A stretch of DNA of 64,000 nucleotides, taken from assembly GCF_900101885.1 (NCBI RefSeq), contig NZ_FNAN01000001.1:372001-436000 (forward strand). The letters are read 5' to 3'. The position numbers and the translations under genes were made by a program. The notes beneath the pieces are model-generated. The model ran no database searches, was not told where the DNA came from, and saw nothing but the letters and a program-made list of their open reading frames with translations. This DNA comes from Dyadobacter soli. GTDB lineage: Bacteria; Bacteroidota; Bacteroidia; Cytophagales; Spirosomataceae. Below, one piece after another: positions 7,720-16,145 of the stretch. Position 1 is the first letter of the stretch. Every line of letters starts with the position of its first letter.

Positions 7720-9459
7720 ATGAAAAACCAACGCCTCTTTCTGATTCTTTCCTTTCTAGTAGTTGCATTTTACGTCCAGGCGGATGATCTGGACGATTTT
7801 ATCCGCGCCCAAATGCAGAAGCGGCGAATCCCCGGCTTGTCCCTGGCGATCATTCAGGATGGAAAAATCCTGAAAGCGCAGTCATATGGATTTATTGATA
7901 AGGATGGAAAGGTGCCTGTCACGACGAACACCTTGTTTCAGGCAGGCTCGGTGAGTAAATCGGTTGCGGCTATGGGCGCATTGTATCTTGTTGAACAGAA
8001 CAAACTGCTGCTGGACGAGAATGTCAATGTAAAACTGAAAGGCTGGAAAGTGCCTGATAACGAATTTACAAAAGACAAAAAGGTTACGCTGCGCGGGCTG
8101 CTCAGTCACACGACCGGTCTTACAGTGCACGGATTCCCGGGATATGCCGTGGGTACGAAGATCCCTTCGGTCGTTCAGATTCTGGATGGGGCAGCTCCGG
8201 CCAATACGCCACCGGTTCGCGTGGATTTTATTCCGGGCTCACGTTGGAGGTATTCGGGCGGCGGTTATACCGTCATGCAACAACTTATGGTGGATGTGAC
8301 CGGCGCCGGTTTTCCGGAATTCATGAAAAAAACTGTGCTTTCGCCGCTGGGTATGAAAAATAGTACCTACCAGCAACCCTTACCGCCGGAACTGGCGAAA
8401 ACGACGGCAACCGGTCATTACAACAATCGAAGTCTGGTGGAAGGGCGCTGGCACATTTATCCCGAGATGGCGGCAGCGGGATTGTGGACTACACCGTCCG
8501 ATCTGGCCAGGTTCGCGATCGGTATTCAGAATGCCTATGCTGGAAAATCGGGAAATGTATTATCCCAGTCAATGACCCGCCAAATGCTGACGGATCAGAA
8601 AAACAGGGATGGGTTGGGTGTTTTTTTGCAGGGTGACAGCACATCGCTCCGCTTTGGTCACAATGGGCGCGACGAGGGTTTTGACGCGTTGCTCACCGCT
8701 AGTGTGAACAAAGGGCAAGGCGTTGTGATCATGATCAATGCGAACGACAACTCGCATATGATGGGCAGGATCGTTGATTTTATCGCCGACTACTACCATT
8801 GGGATGGATTTCCAGTAAAGGTTAAACCTACCGCCGTAAATGTGGATGCCAAAGCTTTAAAGGCTTTCGAGGGCCGATATGAATTGTTTAATAATCGCAT
8901 TGTTACTTTTGAGGCTGAAAATCAGCGACTTTTCACCCTGGAAGATGGTTTTGTCGACGAAGAACTTGTGCCCGTCAGTGCTACTAAGTTCACATCGACG
9001 GACCGCAATGTATCTGTGATCTTCAATTCTGACGCTAATGGAAATGTGACTGGCTTCACGCTTCAAGACGATGATCAGAAGTATGAGCGTAAAGTACCAC
9101 GTATCGGGCCGCTTGCCGATATCCATAAAACCAATGCCGACCCCGACCCGTCACGCACACCCAAAATCATGGCGGCTTTGCAGGCCATGGTAAAAGGTGG
9201 TAAAGTACTGGAAGAAGCATCGGGCCTCACTTCGGGAGCCAAGCGCGACTTTGCAGGCGGAATGCGAGAGCCGGAAACGCTGAAATCATTGACCTTCGTT
9301 CATTCGGAAAACGTTTCAGGCCGCGGCATTCAACGGCATGAAAGCGACGTAAGCGAAATCGTGACTTACCAATTGAAGTCCAATCAGCCGGACACCTATA
9401 TAATCGTCCATCTCACCTCCGACGGTTTGGTTACGGATTGCGATCTTGTTGAAAAATGA
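7720..9459 (+). CDS. Exported serine hydrolase, beta-lactamase/class C fold
   Basis: 579 residues from the ATG at 7720, which opens directly on a signal peptide (cleavage near YVQA-DD). The beta-lactamase-type domain (about 25-370) shows the nucleophile motif S77-V-S-K80, a Y178-S-G in the place of YxN, and HNGRDEGF in the place of the KTG loop. These fit the PBP4*/esterase EstB group rather than true beta-lactamases. A C-terminal extension of about 200 residues is beta-rich and occurs in other Bacteroidota members. Likely periplasmic hydrolysis of a peptide or ester; substrate unknown. It appears monocistronic. Confidence 0.88.
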   Translation: MKNQRLFLILSFLVVAFYVQADDLDDFIRAQMQKRRIPGLSLAIIQDGKILKAQSYGFIDKDGKVPVTTNTLFQAGSVSKSVAAMGALYLVEQNKLLLDENVNVKLKGWKVPDNEFTKDKKVTLRGLLSHTTGLTVHGFPGYAVGTKIPSVVQILDGAAPANTPPVRVDFIPGSRWRYSGGGYTVMQQLMVDVTGAGFPEFMKKTVLSPLGMKNSTYQQPLPPELAKTTATGHYNNRSLVEGRWHIYPEMAAAGLWTTPSDLARFAIGIQNAYAGKSGNVLSQSMTRQMLTDQKNRDGLGVFLQGDSTSLRFGHNGRDEGFDALLTASVNKGQGVVIMINANDNSHMMGRIVDFIADYYHWDGFPVKVKPTAVNVDAKALKAFEGRYELFNNRIVTFEAENQRLFTLEDGFVDEELVPVSATKFTSTDRNVSVIFNSDANGNVTGFTLQDDDQKYERKVPRIGPLADIHKTNADPDPSRTPKIMAALQAMVKGGKVLEEASGLTSGAKRDFAGGMREPETLKSLTFVHSENVSGRGIQRHESDVSEIVTYQLKSNQPDTYIIVHLTSDGLVTDCDLVEK

Positions 9460-9671
9460 TAGCGTATTCGGCGCGAAGCAAACACGATATTCCGTAATTC
9501 TGCAAGTCATCTGACTGAATATCGGAGAATTTTCTATTACGTGATATTGATTAAATGGTTGATAATAAGTGGATTGTGGGATTGGTACATGCATTGCTAT
9601 GTAATAGCGAAAGCAAGTGGGCAACGCTTCAAGTAGCCCTATTTTTACCATCATTCCAAATCTAAAAGTTT

Positions 9672-10085
9672 ATGAAGACCATTGCGACAATTCTCGTAAC
9701 ATTCCTGATCTCCAACTATGCGATCGGCCAGCATTCAGGTGCCAGTCACGGCGCCACGGCTCCGGAGTTGATTTATAAAAAGAAGCTGGATATGCCTGGT
9801 CTCGAAGGCAAGGAAGTACGCATGGGAATCGTCACCTACGCGCCGGGCGAAGTGTCGCCGCCGCACCGACATCCCATTGCGATATTCGGTTACGTTTTGG
9901 AGGGGGAAATTGAAATCACTTTTGAAGGTGAAAAAACAATAAAGAAAAAAGGAGACCCTTTCTATGAGCAGCCCGAAGGCCTGCACAACGGGACCAGGAA
10001 TCTCAGTAAAACCAAGCCCGCCAAATTGCTGGTCTATTTCCTGGGTGATGAAGGCAAACCACTCCTGGTGCTAGAACCGAAGTAG
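9672..10085 (+). CDS. Exported cupin-domain protein
   Basis: 137 residues: a signal peptide (cleavage near AIGQ-HSG) and one cupin_2 domain (about residues 50-130). The metal-binding motif 1 is visible as PPHRHPIAIFGYVLEGEIEI, with H-x-H and a downstream Glu; motif 2 ends in the GLHNGTRN stretch, which provides the last His. Single-domain periplasmic cupins of this kind are of unknown function; some are dioxygenases or sugar-binding. A hairpin at 10128-10162 probably ends the transcript. Confidence 0.83.
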   Translation: MKTIATILVTFLISNYAIGQHSGASHGATAPELIYKKKLDMPGLEGKEVRMGIVTYAPGEVSPPHRHPIAIFGYVLEGEIEITFEGEKTIKKKGDPFYEQPEGLHNGTRNLSKTKPAKLLVYFLGDEGKPLLVLEPK

Positions 10086-10127
10086 GCCGTTGCCATCTGA
10101 CCGGGCGTTGCCGCCCAATGCAGGTTC

Positions 10128-10165
10128 ACAGCCACCTCACTGTTCATCAGTAGGGTGGCTGTTTT
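10128..10165 (+). terminator. Rho-independent terminator behind the cupin gene
   Basis: ACAGCCACC (10128-10136) pairs with GGTGGCTGT (10154-10162), a 9-bp stem with a 17-base loop, followed directly by a short T run. It lies 43 bases after the cupin stop codon. Confidence 0.65.
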
Positions 10166-10216
10166 GCTTGTATCGAGTCATAAGCTGCGTTATCCATAAT
10201 GTCTAGTATTGATGTT

Positions 10217-10242
10217 ATTTTGTCAATTATACTTGACAAAAT
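10217..10242. promoter_or_regulatory. Perfect palindromic operator candidate over the promoter of the XRE operon
   Basis: ATTTTGTCAA at 10217-10226 and TTGACAAAAT at 10233-10242 form an exact inverted repeat with 10-bp arms and a 6-base centre. The right arm supplies a TTG element, and TATCTTTA follows at 10255-10262 after 19 bases, which fits the Bacteroidota -33 TTTG / -7 TAnnTTTG promoter. The operon start codon is at 10292. A dyad on top of a promoter next to an XRE-type gene suggests autorepression. Confidence 0.65.
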
Positions 10243-10291
10243 GAAATGTTTACATATCTTTACACAAGTTAAACATGCAACATCTAGACTT

Positions 10292-10687
10292 ATGGAACGA
10301 TCTGAAAAAAACGCAGGCCAAAACTCCGTTATCTTCGCGCTCATTTACGGGGCTACCTACATTCCCGCGACGTGGTTGTTGAAGCATCAAATGGTAGACA
10401 GGCCACTTTCGATAATCATCGCCATAGTGCCGATTATCACGTTTTCTGTTTTTATTTTGAAAATGATCAGGGCTTTTTCAGTGATGGACGAGGTGAAGCA
10501 GCGGGTGCAGTTGGAGGCCGTGGTGATCGGATTTTCATTGACGGCCATGTTGGTAATGCTTTTGTTTCTACTCGAACTTTGCGGTATTTCCAATCGCGGC
10601 TGGTTTGGTTATGGTCATCTGGTGGGATATTGCTGGGCTTTTTATTTTGTCGGCTGGTTTGTTTCGAAGAAAAAATACGGTGTATGA
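10292..10687 (+). CDS. Four-helix membrane protein paired with an XRE regulator
   Basis: 131 residues from the ATG at 10292; an in-frame start at 10199 is rejected because it would translate through the palindrome and promoter. Four hydrophobic helices are visible after a basic N-terminus. The size and the overlap with a small XRE regulator match the DUF2178-type membrane protein + HTH pairs seen in Firmicutes and Bacteroidota. The ATG of the regulator overlaps this stop (ATGA). It may sense a membrane signal and control the regulator, by analogy only. Confidence 0.75.
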   Translation: MERSEKNAGQNSVIFALIYGATYIPATWLLKHQMVDRPLSIIIAIVPIITFSVFILKMIRAFSVMDEVKQRVQLEAVVIGFSLTAMLVMLLFLLELCGISNRGWFGYGHLVGYCWAFYFVGWFVSKKKYGV

Positions 10688-10887
10688 AGAATACGATAAA
10701 GGTTGAGCGGGCTAAGAAAAACTGGACCCAGGCCGAACTGGCAAAGGTTATCGGAATATCCAGGCAAGGCTTGAATTCGATTGAAACCGGGAAATTCATT
10801 CCTTCGACCGTGCTCGCCCTGCGAATGGCAAAGGCTTTTGATACGACCGTCGAAGTATTGTTTCAATTGGAAGATACGGAAGGGTAA
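10684..10887 (+). CDS. Small XRE/Cro-type HTH regulator (YozG/SdpR-like size)
   Basis: 67 residues made almost entirely of one HTH_3 domain: the helices WTQAELAKVIG and SRQGLNSIETGK are the classical turn and recognition helix, followed by PSTVLALRMAKAFDTTVEVLF. It has no ligand domain, as in the minimal regulators of membrane-protein pairs. The start overlaps the stop of the membrane protein by 4 bases. The palindrome at 10217-10242 is its most likely binding site. Confidence 0.9.
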   Translation: MKNTIKVERAKKNWTQAELAKVIGISRQGLNSIETGKFIPSTVLALRMAKAFDTTVEVLFQLEDTEG

Positions 10888-11048
10888 ACCGGCGGGATGT
10901 CGGGAAAGTCACCTCGCCGGTCATTTTTCAGGCGAGTCAGAACGCCGGGTCTAGCTTCTGCTCACTCGCTGACTCAGCAGCCGGAGCGTACGATGTTCTG
11001 AATACGGAACTCATTGTAGGATAATTATAAGTGTGAAGGGGTCGCGGT

Positions 11049-11579
11049 TTAGATTGAATACAGGTGCTCGATATTTCCCCTCAGATCGATGAGAAAGCAG
11101 TGAACGTTTAGGACTACCGTGTTTCCTTCATCGTCCATTTCGAATTCATGTATCTGATTGGCGAGTGCAGTAGCGAATTTGACGTGGCAGCTGTGCTCCC
11201 CGGCGGAAAGGGCTTCCGCTGTTAAAAATGTCTTGTAGGCGCCGCAGTCCTCATGTTCAATGATATAGATGTCCTTGATGTCGTGTAATATGATGGCAAG
11301 TCTTATGTGGTCCCGCCAGACATCGTTCCAGGTTTTGTAGCTTTTTACTTCGCTGCCGAGTTTGTCATGGTCCAGCAAAAGTGTGAGTTCGTCGTTGTCC
11401 GCCTGCGTAATCAGGGAGGTGCCGGCGAGAGCAAAATGGTCATACCGGTTTGTCAGGTTTTCAAAATGCAGGAATTCAAGCAGGTTGTCGGTCAGGCGCA
11501 GATCGATACAGCTTAAAACCAGAATGTTTTTCTTGGGAAGGTGGTACAGGCCACGTGGAGGATATTCGCGATAGGACAT
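11049..11579 (-). CDS. Beta-carbonic-anhydrase-like protein
   Basis: 176 residues without signal peptide. It carries the zinc-site pattern of beta-class carbonic anhydrases: C24-I-D26-L-R28 (the CxDxR motif) and H109-E-D-C112 followed by GAY (the HxxCG motif). Spacing fits a short member of the family, but the rest diverges and the middle is unusual, with a charged DNDELTLLLDHDK stretch. It may therefore be a zinc enzyme with altered substrate or a carbonic anhydrase that works on bicarbonate supply. It stands alone in a leftward orientation; no partner is obvious. Confidence 0.68.
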   Translation of the reverse strand: MSYREYPPRGLYHLPKKNILVLSCIDLRLTDNLLEFLHFENLTNRYDHFALAGTSLITQADNDELTLLLDHDKLGSEVKSYKTWNDVWRDHIRLAIILHDIKDIYIIEHEDCGAYKTFLTAEALSAGEHSCHVKFATALANQIHEFEMDDEGNTVVLNVHCFLIDLRGNIEHLYSI

Positions 11580-11787
11580 AGTTACTGATAGTTTAAGGGT
11601 ACAATTAATTTTACAAGGCGCCCAAAAATACAGTAACTGATCACATAAAAAAGTAGCTCGTTGAAATATTTAATGATTTTATTGTCAATTATTTAGCAAA
11701 CGGTTCGCGACAGACGTAGAAATGTACTTCCCCTCATCGCGCAGATCAGGTTATTATTCTGCTGGTGCAAAAATCATCTTTCCAACC

Positions 11788-12180
11788 CTAACGCATCTGC
11801 ACGACTTGCTGAATTTCTTGGGCGAGTGCTGGTATCGACTCAGTTTTTTGCATGACCTTATCAATGCCCGAATTTGACAGCTTTCGTTTCAAGTCGTCGG
11901 GAATGGATGAAGAGTAGACGACCATGAACGGATGATCGAACTGACGAATTTGCTGTAATTGCCTGAGGCACTGATCGCCATCCACGCGCGGTAGTTTCAG
12001 GTCGATGAAAACGTGGGAGGGAGGCATTGCACCGGGTTGGGTGAAGTGGGCAATTGCAGATTCGCAATCCGTAAAATACAGGCAGTCGATCGGCTCCTTT
12101 AAATCTTAAATAGCCATGTGAAAGATTTCGTGTTCGTCCGTATCGTCGTCGATCATCACTATAAGCGTCTTATTTCTCAT
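11788..12180 (-). pseudogene. Single-domain response regulator interrupted by an in-frame TAA
   Basis: From ATG 12180 the frame encodes a complete CheY-like receiver of 130 codons: acidic pocket D11-D12-D13, phosphoacceptor D60 in the FIDLKLPRVDG motif, and a late DKVMQK lysine. Codon 25 is TAA (12106-12108), in the same frame as the rest; no frameshift is needed. One base change (for example CAA to TAA) would explain it. Translation could resume at an internal ATG (12027), but that product would lack the acidic pocket. Either a recent pseudogene or a sequencing error. Confidence 0.8.
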
Positions 12181-12238
12181 TGTTGTGAATAGCATGTTGA
12201 ATGAGGGCTGTCCACAAAAAATCTGTGCCGATGCGAAA

Positions 12239-12264
12239 GGGCAAACTGCTCGTGCAGTTTGCCC
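12239..12264 (-). terminator. Perfect hairpin between unknown gene and response-regulator remnant
   Basis: GGGCAAACTGC (12239-12249) and GCAGTTTGCCC (12254-12264) form a perfect 11-bp stem with the tetraloop TCGT. It lies 39 bases past the stop of the leftward gene at 12304-13665. The T-rich stretch on the leftward strand comes only about 15 bases later, so it is an imperfect terminator. Confidence 0.55.
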
Positions 12265-12303
12265 CTACACCATTGCGGGTATTATACCACAACAGGGATT
12301 GAT

Positions 12304-13665
12304 TTAAGGTATCGGATGAGGAATGGTAGCACCCTTGAATGCCTGGGCGGCTTTGAGGAGCGGTGCCAGCTGATCCCGGAATTTTGAGATCAGCGGGCCT
12401 TTATAATTATTCAAATCCGCGATACAGGCGTTCCGTTTTTCGTCGCGCTGATAGTCGTAGTTAACTTTCCAGGTACCTGAATGATCCCCGGTAATGCGGT
12501 CTTCCCAATGATAGCCGGAAACACGTGTGCCGATCTGTACACAGGTAGGCGACATTCCGCCGCTGCACCGGTTTACCGGCTGTGTTTCTTCTACCAGCTG
12601 GATGGCATCGGAGCGTTCTGCTGCCAAGCCGTCGACGGCATTCTGCACGTAGGCGCTGGCCGTGTTCGCGAAGTTACGCATCGCTTCAATCGCGCCGCTT
12701 TGGGCCGGGTCCGGTGATGCTGCGTCAACTGTGGAAAGATCCTGGTAAAGACCGATGATCGTGCCTGCGCCAGACACGTAGGCAACCAGTGCGGCTGCAC
12801 CCAGGTTGTCGGCGCTCAGCGCACCCAGCGTGCTTGTCATGCTGGTGATAATGCTCGATCCCCACGAGTACGCGTCCTGCATGTTTTTGGTGCGCGCGTC
12901 GCCGGTGGTGCCTTTTACCCTGTTTTTAATAGGCATGTAAGTCGTGGTCAGCTCGTTGTTCAGGCCGGCCAGCGAACCTTTCAGTATTTCCACATCGTTG
13001 GTTTTCGATATCTGCTCAGCCGCGCATTTGGCGGTTTTGACAACATCATCCCAGGAAATGCCCTTCGTAGCCTGGTCGGCAAACATCGAAATAAACGGGG
13101 TAAACACCAGCCCGATTTCAGAAAGTCCGAGCAATGTATTGATCATCTCGAATATATAAGCCGTGGCTGAATCGTCCTGGACGGGGCGGTCCCATCCCCA
13201 GCAAGGATTCGAGGATTTGAGTTTCAAAGACGGCCTTGCGTCTACCAATGCATTATTGACAAACCGGTGCTGCTGCGAGGCCAGATGTATCGTTCGGAAG
13301 TTGGTGGTTCGCGTCACTACCGGTGTCCCTGCCGGAAGATGCTGCCATTCTGCCGAAAGGATTCCTTTTCCGGGCTCACCTTCTACCAATTCGCCTGGTA
13401 ACAGCGGAAATGCCGCCTCAATATCCAGCATGGCGCAAGCTACTTTCAGATCGATCAGCCGCAATTCGGCGTCGGACAGTGGTTGGTCGGGAGTGGTTTG
13501 CAGCGGCAGTGATGCGGCATTGCCACGCAATTGCTTCACCGACTCAGAGAGGTCAGCGTTCGGATCAGAGGATAAATTTGTTAAAAGAGCTGTTTCATAA
13601 TCTGCCGGGGCCGCGGCGGTAATCTCGTCAACAATAAAGGTGACGCCTCCAAGAAGTGTTTGCAT
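12304..13665 (-). CDS. Unknown helix-rich protein, 453 residues
   Basis: No family recognised with confidence. There is no signal peptide. The protein is mostly helical, with two long hydrophobic, Gly/Ala-rich stretches: one around FEMINTLLGLSEIGLVF (about residues 170-200) and one around LGAAALVAYVSGAGTIIGLY (about 280-310), separated by an amphipathic charged segment. The last 90 residues are more polar and contain Cys pairs. The layout recalls alpha-helical pore-forming toxins, and the aligned ISWDDVV / AYVSGAG stretches faintly recall delta-endotoxin domain I, but that is a guess. It is upstream-most of nothing; its neighbours are secreted lipoproteins on the same strand. Confidence 0.7.
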   Translation of the reverse strand: MQTLLGGVTFIVDEITAAAPADYETALLTNLSSDPNADLSESVKQLRGNAASLPLQTTPDQPLSDAELRLIDLKVACAMLDIEAAFPLLPGELVEGEPGKGILSAEWQHLPAGTPVVTRTTNFRTIHLASQQHRFVNNALVDARPSLKLKSSNPCWGWDRPVQDDSATAYIFEMINTLLGLSEIGLVFTPFISMFADQATKGISWDDVVKTAKCAAEQISKTNDVEILKGSLAGLNNELTTTYMPIKNRVKGTTGDARTKNMQDAYSWGSSIITSMTSTLGALSADNLGAAALVAYVSGAGTIIGLYQDLSTVDAASPDPAQSGAIEAMRNFANTASAYVQNAVDGLAAERSDAIQLVEETQPVNRCSGGMSPTCVQIGTRVSGYHWEDRITGDHSGTWKVNYDYQRDEKRNACIADLNNYKGPLISKFRDQLAPLLKAAQAFKGATIPHPIP

Positions 13666-13904
13666 GAATGGGTAGGATATGATGTTAAGGAATCAAAACC
13701 CTAAATTTAATTGTAGAAATACTTCTTGCACTACCGTTAAGTAACCAGGGATAAACCGCACAAACCGCCGATGCCGGAAAAGGTGCGGGCAGAATAGCAT
13801 CCATTGATCAATTCTGACATTTGATGAAAAGCGTAGCTGTAAGTATGATCGGCTAAAACTTTCAAAAAAAAACATGCTTTTTGGTCAGGTTGTTATGCAG
13901 GATT

Positions 13905-14516
13905 TTAATAGGCGATTTTGGAGAAAATGTATACAGCGGTATACGGAACCTCGATGGTCTCCCCGGCTTCGTTCGGCGGTGTCGACGGCGCCCTGCCGCC
14001 TGCTGTTGCAATGCGTTGGATGTAGTCCACCCCTTCGAACCGGCCGGTAGGCGTTGTCCCGGTTTTCGGCATCAGCAACAACCAGTCGACACTACCCGCA
14101 TCGACGTTCGCGGTTTTGGGCGGCGTGAATTGTTGCGCAACGATCAATGCATCCGAAGCTATGACAGACCAGGAAGGGCCTGCGAAATGCGTCCCGATTT
14201 TTGCATTGGAATTGTCAAACAAGTCGGCTTGCGGCGCTACAAATGCCCATTCATAGGTAATCGGATTGCTGTTGGCTTTCACCTGCGACCGGTATTTCTG
14301 TATGCCTTTCGCAAAATAGGCAGCTACTCTCGTATGTCCGTAAGGGTTCGCAGGCAGCGCTACCTGCGCGGGAATGGGAAGGGCCAGGGCCTGGGAAATG
14401 TGTTCGGCTGGCGATAACGGGTCTGGCTCGCCGTGGTCGGTACATGCCATTAGAAAGTTGGCTGCAAATGCCGCGGCAAAAATTGCGGTTTTACACAAAC
14501 AGAAGACTTTGTACAT
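13905..14516 (-). CDS. DUF3455 family lipoprotein
   Basis: 203 residues. A signal peptide ends in the lipobox FLMAC, giving a lipoprotein whose first residues are C-T-D-H-G. The body matches DUF3455: a GIQKYRSQ start, YEWAFVAPQADLFD, the HFAGPSWSV core, DWLLL, and a C-terminal YIQRIATAGG...VPYTAVYIF pattern. The family is common in fungi and bacteria as an extracellular protein of unknown function. It lies between the unknown helical gene and the metalloprotease gene, all leftward. Two other lipoproteins in the window share the C-T-D-H start. Confidence 0.85.
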   Translation of the reverse strand: MYKVFCLCKTAIFAAAFAANFLMACTDHGEPDPLSPAEHISQALALPIPAQVALPANPYGHTRVAAYFAKGIQKYRSQVKANSNPITYEWAFVAPQADLFDNSNAKIGTHFAGPSWSVIASDALIVAQQFTPPKTANVDAGSVDWLLLMPKTGTTPTGRFEGVDYIQRIATAGGRAPSTPPNEAGETIEVPYTAVYIFSKIAY

Positions 14517-14643
14517 TTTAGCTCGATTTAAAAAGTGAAAAGGATATAGTTCGATTGAAAGTAAAGCCGGTTTTACATGCCAGCGCCTGCGCCACCGACT
14601 TTACCCAATCAGGATGGAGTGGACTTTCGAACTTTAAAACACG

Positions 14644-16107
14644 TTACAGATTTTGGTACCAGATATTGCCGAGGCTGTTGACCGCCCATGGATGGCCGAA
14701 TTGGTTGACGGCCATCGCGATACCCGTCCCGCTCATTTTGCTCCAATCGACGCCGTTCCATCTGTACATGCTGTATCCACCGTACACCGGCGTGCGATCG
14801 ATCATGTACACCGTTCCTTCCGGCCCGGCAAAAACGTCGGTGGCCAATCCCGGTACCTCCGACCAATGCCGGCCGCCATTGTTCAGATAGGAGATTTTAC
14901 CCACGTTATCGACCATCCAGAGCTGGTTATTGGCTGCAACCGCGATCCGCACCCCGGCGCCTACCATCCGGGTCCAGCCGGTGCCATTCCATTTGTACAC
15001 ACCATAACCTCCCTCGACCGCGCCGCCACCAACCACGTACACCGAGCCATCCTCACTGGCGGTAATGTCCTTGGCACTACCTGGCATACGCTCCCAGGCA
15101 ACCCCGTTGTAGCGGTGAATGTGGCCGAGCATGTTGACAGTCCACGGTACGTCCGCCTCGCCGACCGTGATCCTGATTGCGGTGCCGGGTGTGCGCGTCC
15201 AGGTGCCCCAGCCTGTCATGCGGTAGACATTATACCCGGCATACGCGGCGTCCTGGCCGATGGCGTAAATCGCCTGTCGTCCGACGGCAATATCGGTGGC
15301 CGAACCCGGGACGAGCATCCACTCGCCATCGGGATACATTGCCTGAACGGCTTTCACATCCCCGCCCGTAAAGCCTGTCCAGGTCTGCACCACGGAATTC
15401 ATAACTGACAGCGGATCGGAAAGGGGAGTGCCGGGAACGGGTTTCTCGGATTGCCCGGGCGTCACCTGGTCGGTGTGCATGAGGCCGATCGTATGCCCCA
15501 TCTCGTGCGCTATGGCAGTCAGCTTTGTTTTGGCAGGAAGGGTGTTATACCGGGTATTAATGACGATCGGATTTCCGGGTCGGCGGTCGGTGTAAGGAAA
15601 CTGTGCACGGGCAATGTAATCACTGTTCGGTTCGAATGTCGTTCTGATGGAAATGTTCGCGCTGTTATAATCGGACACTTCTACGAAATTGATTTTAGTG
15701 CCCCACATGAGATTCCACTGCCTGATTGCTTCCCTGATAGCTGTTACCCATTCCAGCGGGACGTCCGGTTGCATAAATACCCGGATATTCCTGGCATAAA
15801 TGTCGTCGACGAGGTAGAGCCCGCGCCGGTGCGTGCTGCTGGCGCCCCGGTCTTCCTGGTAGTATTTTTCAGCCTCGACTCGGGGCATTACAACGTCTCC
15901 GTCGATGATAAACAAGCTGTCCGCCTCGCTGTAACTGATTTTGGCCTTCGCAGCGCCGGTGGTTGAGGCAAGGAAATCCTTCAAGCTTTCTACACGGGCG
16001 GAATCGTTGATTTCTTTCAGCACAGGCGCGTTCACCGGTACTTCATCCTGCTGGCAGGCATATAGGAACAGGGTGGAAAGGATGGTTAACAGGATGATTT
16101 TTTTCAT
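14644..16107 (-). CDS. Secreted metzincin-type metalloprotease with tectonin-like propeller
   Basis: 487 residues. Lipobox LYAC18. The N-terminal catalytic part (about 95-250) contains the zinc site H201-E202-M-G-H205-x5-H211 and a Met-turn at M236 (SVMNS), as in M57/M10-like metzincins. From about residue 262 to the end are repeats with W/Y and G at fixed spacing (VPGSATDIAV, MPGSAKDITA, VPGLATDVFA), which is the tectonin (TECPR) beta-propeller pattern, a domain that binds bacterial or fungal surface sugars. Likely role: surface-anchored protease aimed at a glycan-coated target. Start ATG 16107 opens on the signal peptide. Confidence 0.85.
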   Translation of the reverse strand: MKKIILLTILSTLFLYACQQDEVPVNAPVLKEINDSARVESLKDFLASTTGAAKAKISYSEADSLFIIDGDVVMPRVEAEKYYQEDRGASSTHRRGLYLVDDIYARNIRVFMQPDVPLEWVTAIREAIRQWNLMWGTKINFVEVSDYNSANISIRTTFEPNSDYIARAQFPYTDRRPGNPIVINTRYNTLPAKTKLTAIAHEMGHTIGLMHTDQVTPGQSEKPVPGTPLSDPLSVMNSVVQTWTGFTGGDVKAVQAMYPDGEWMLVPGSATDIAVGRQAIYAIGQDAAYAGYNVYRMTGWGTWTRTPGTAIRITVGEADVPWTVNMLGHIHRYNGVAWERMPGSAKDITASEDGSVYVVGGGAVEGGYGVYKWNGTGWTRMVGAGVRIAVAANNQLWMVDNVGKISYLNNGGRHWSEVPGLATDVFAGPEGTVYMIDRTPVYGGYSMYRWNGVDWSKMSGTGIAMAVNQFGHPWAVNSLGNIWYQNL

Positions 16108-16145
16108 GGAAATTGTTTTTACTGTTTGAGAATTTAGATGAGTAC

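Noticed and set aside
12304..13665. Idea that the 453-residue protein is a Cry-type insecticidal toxin
   Set aside because: Only faint similarity in two stretches and no three-domain Cry layout; kept as an unknown helical protein.
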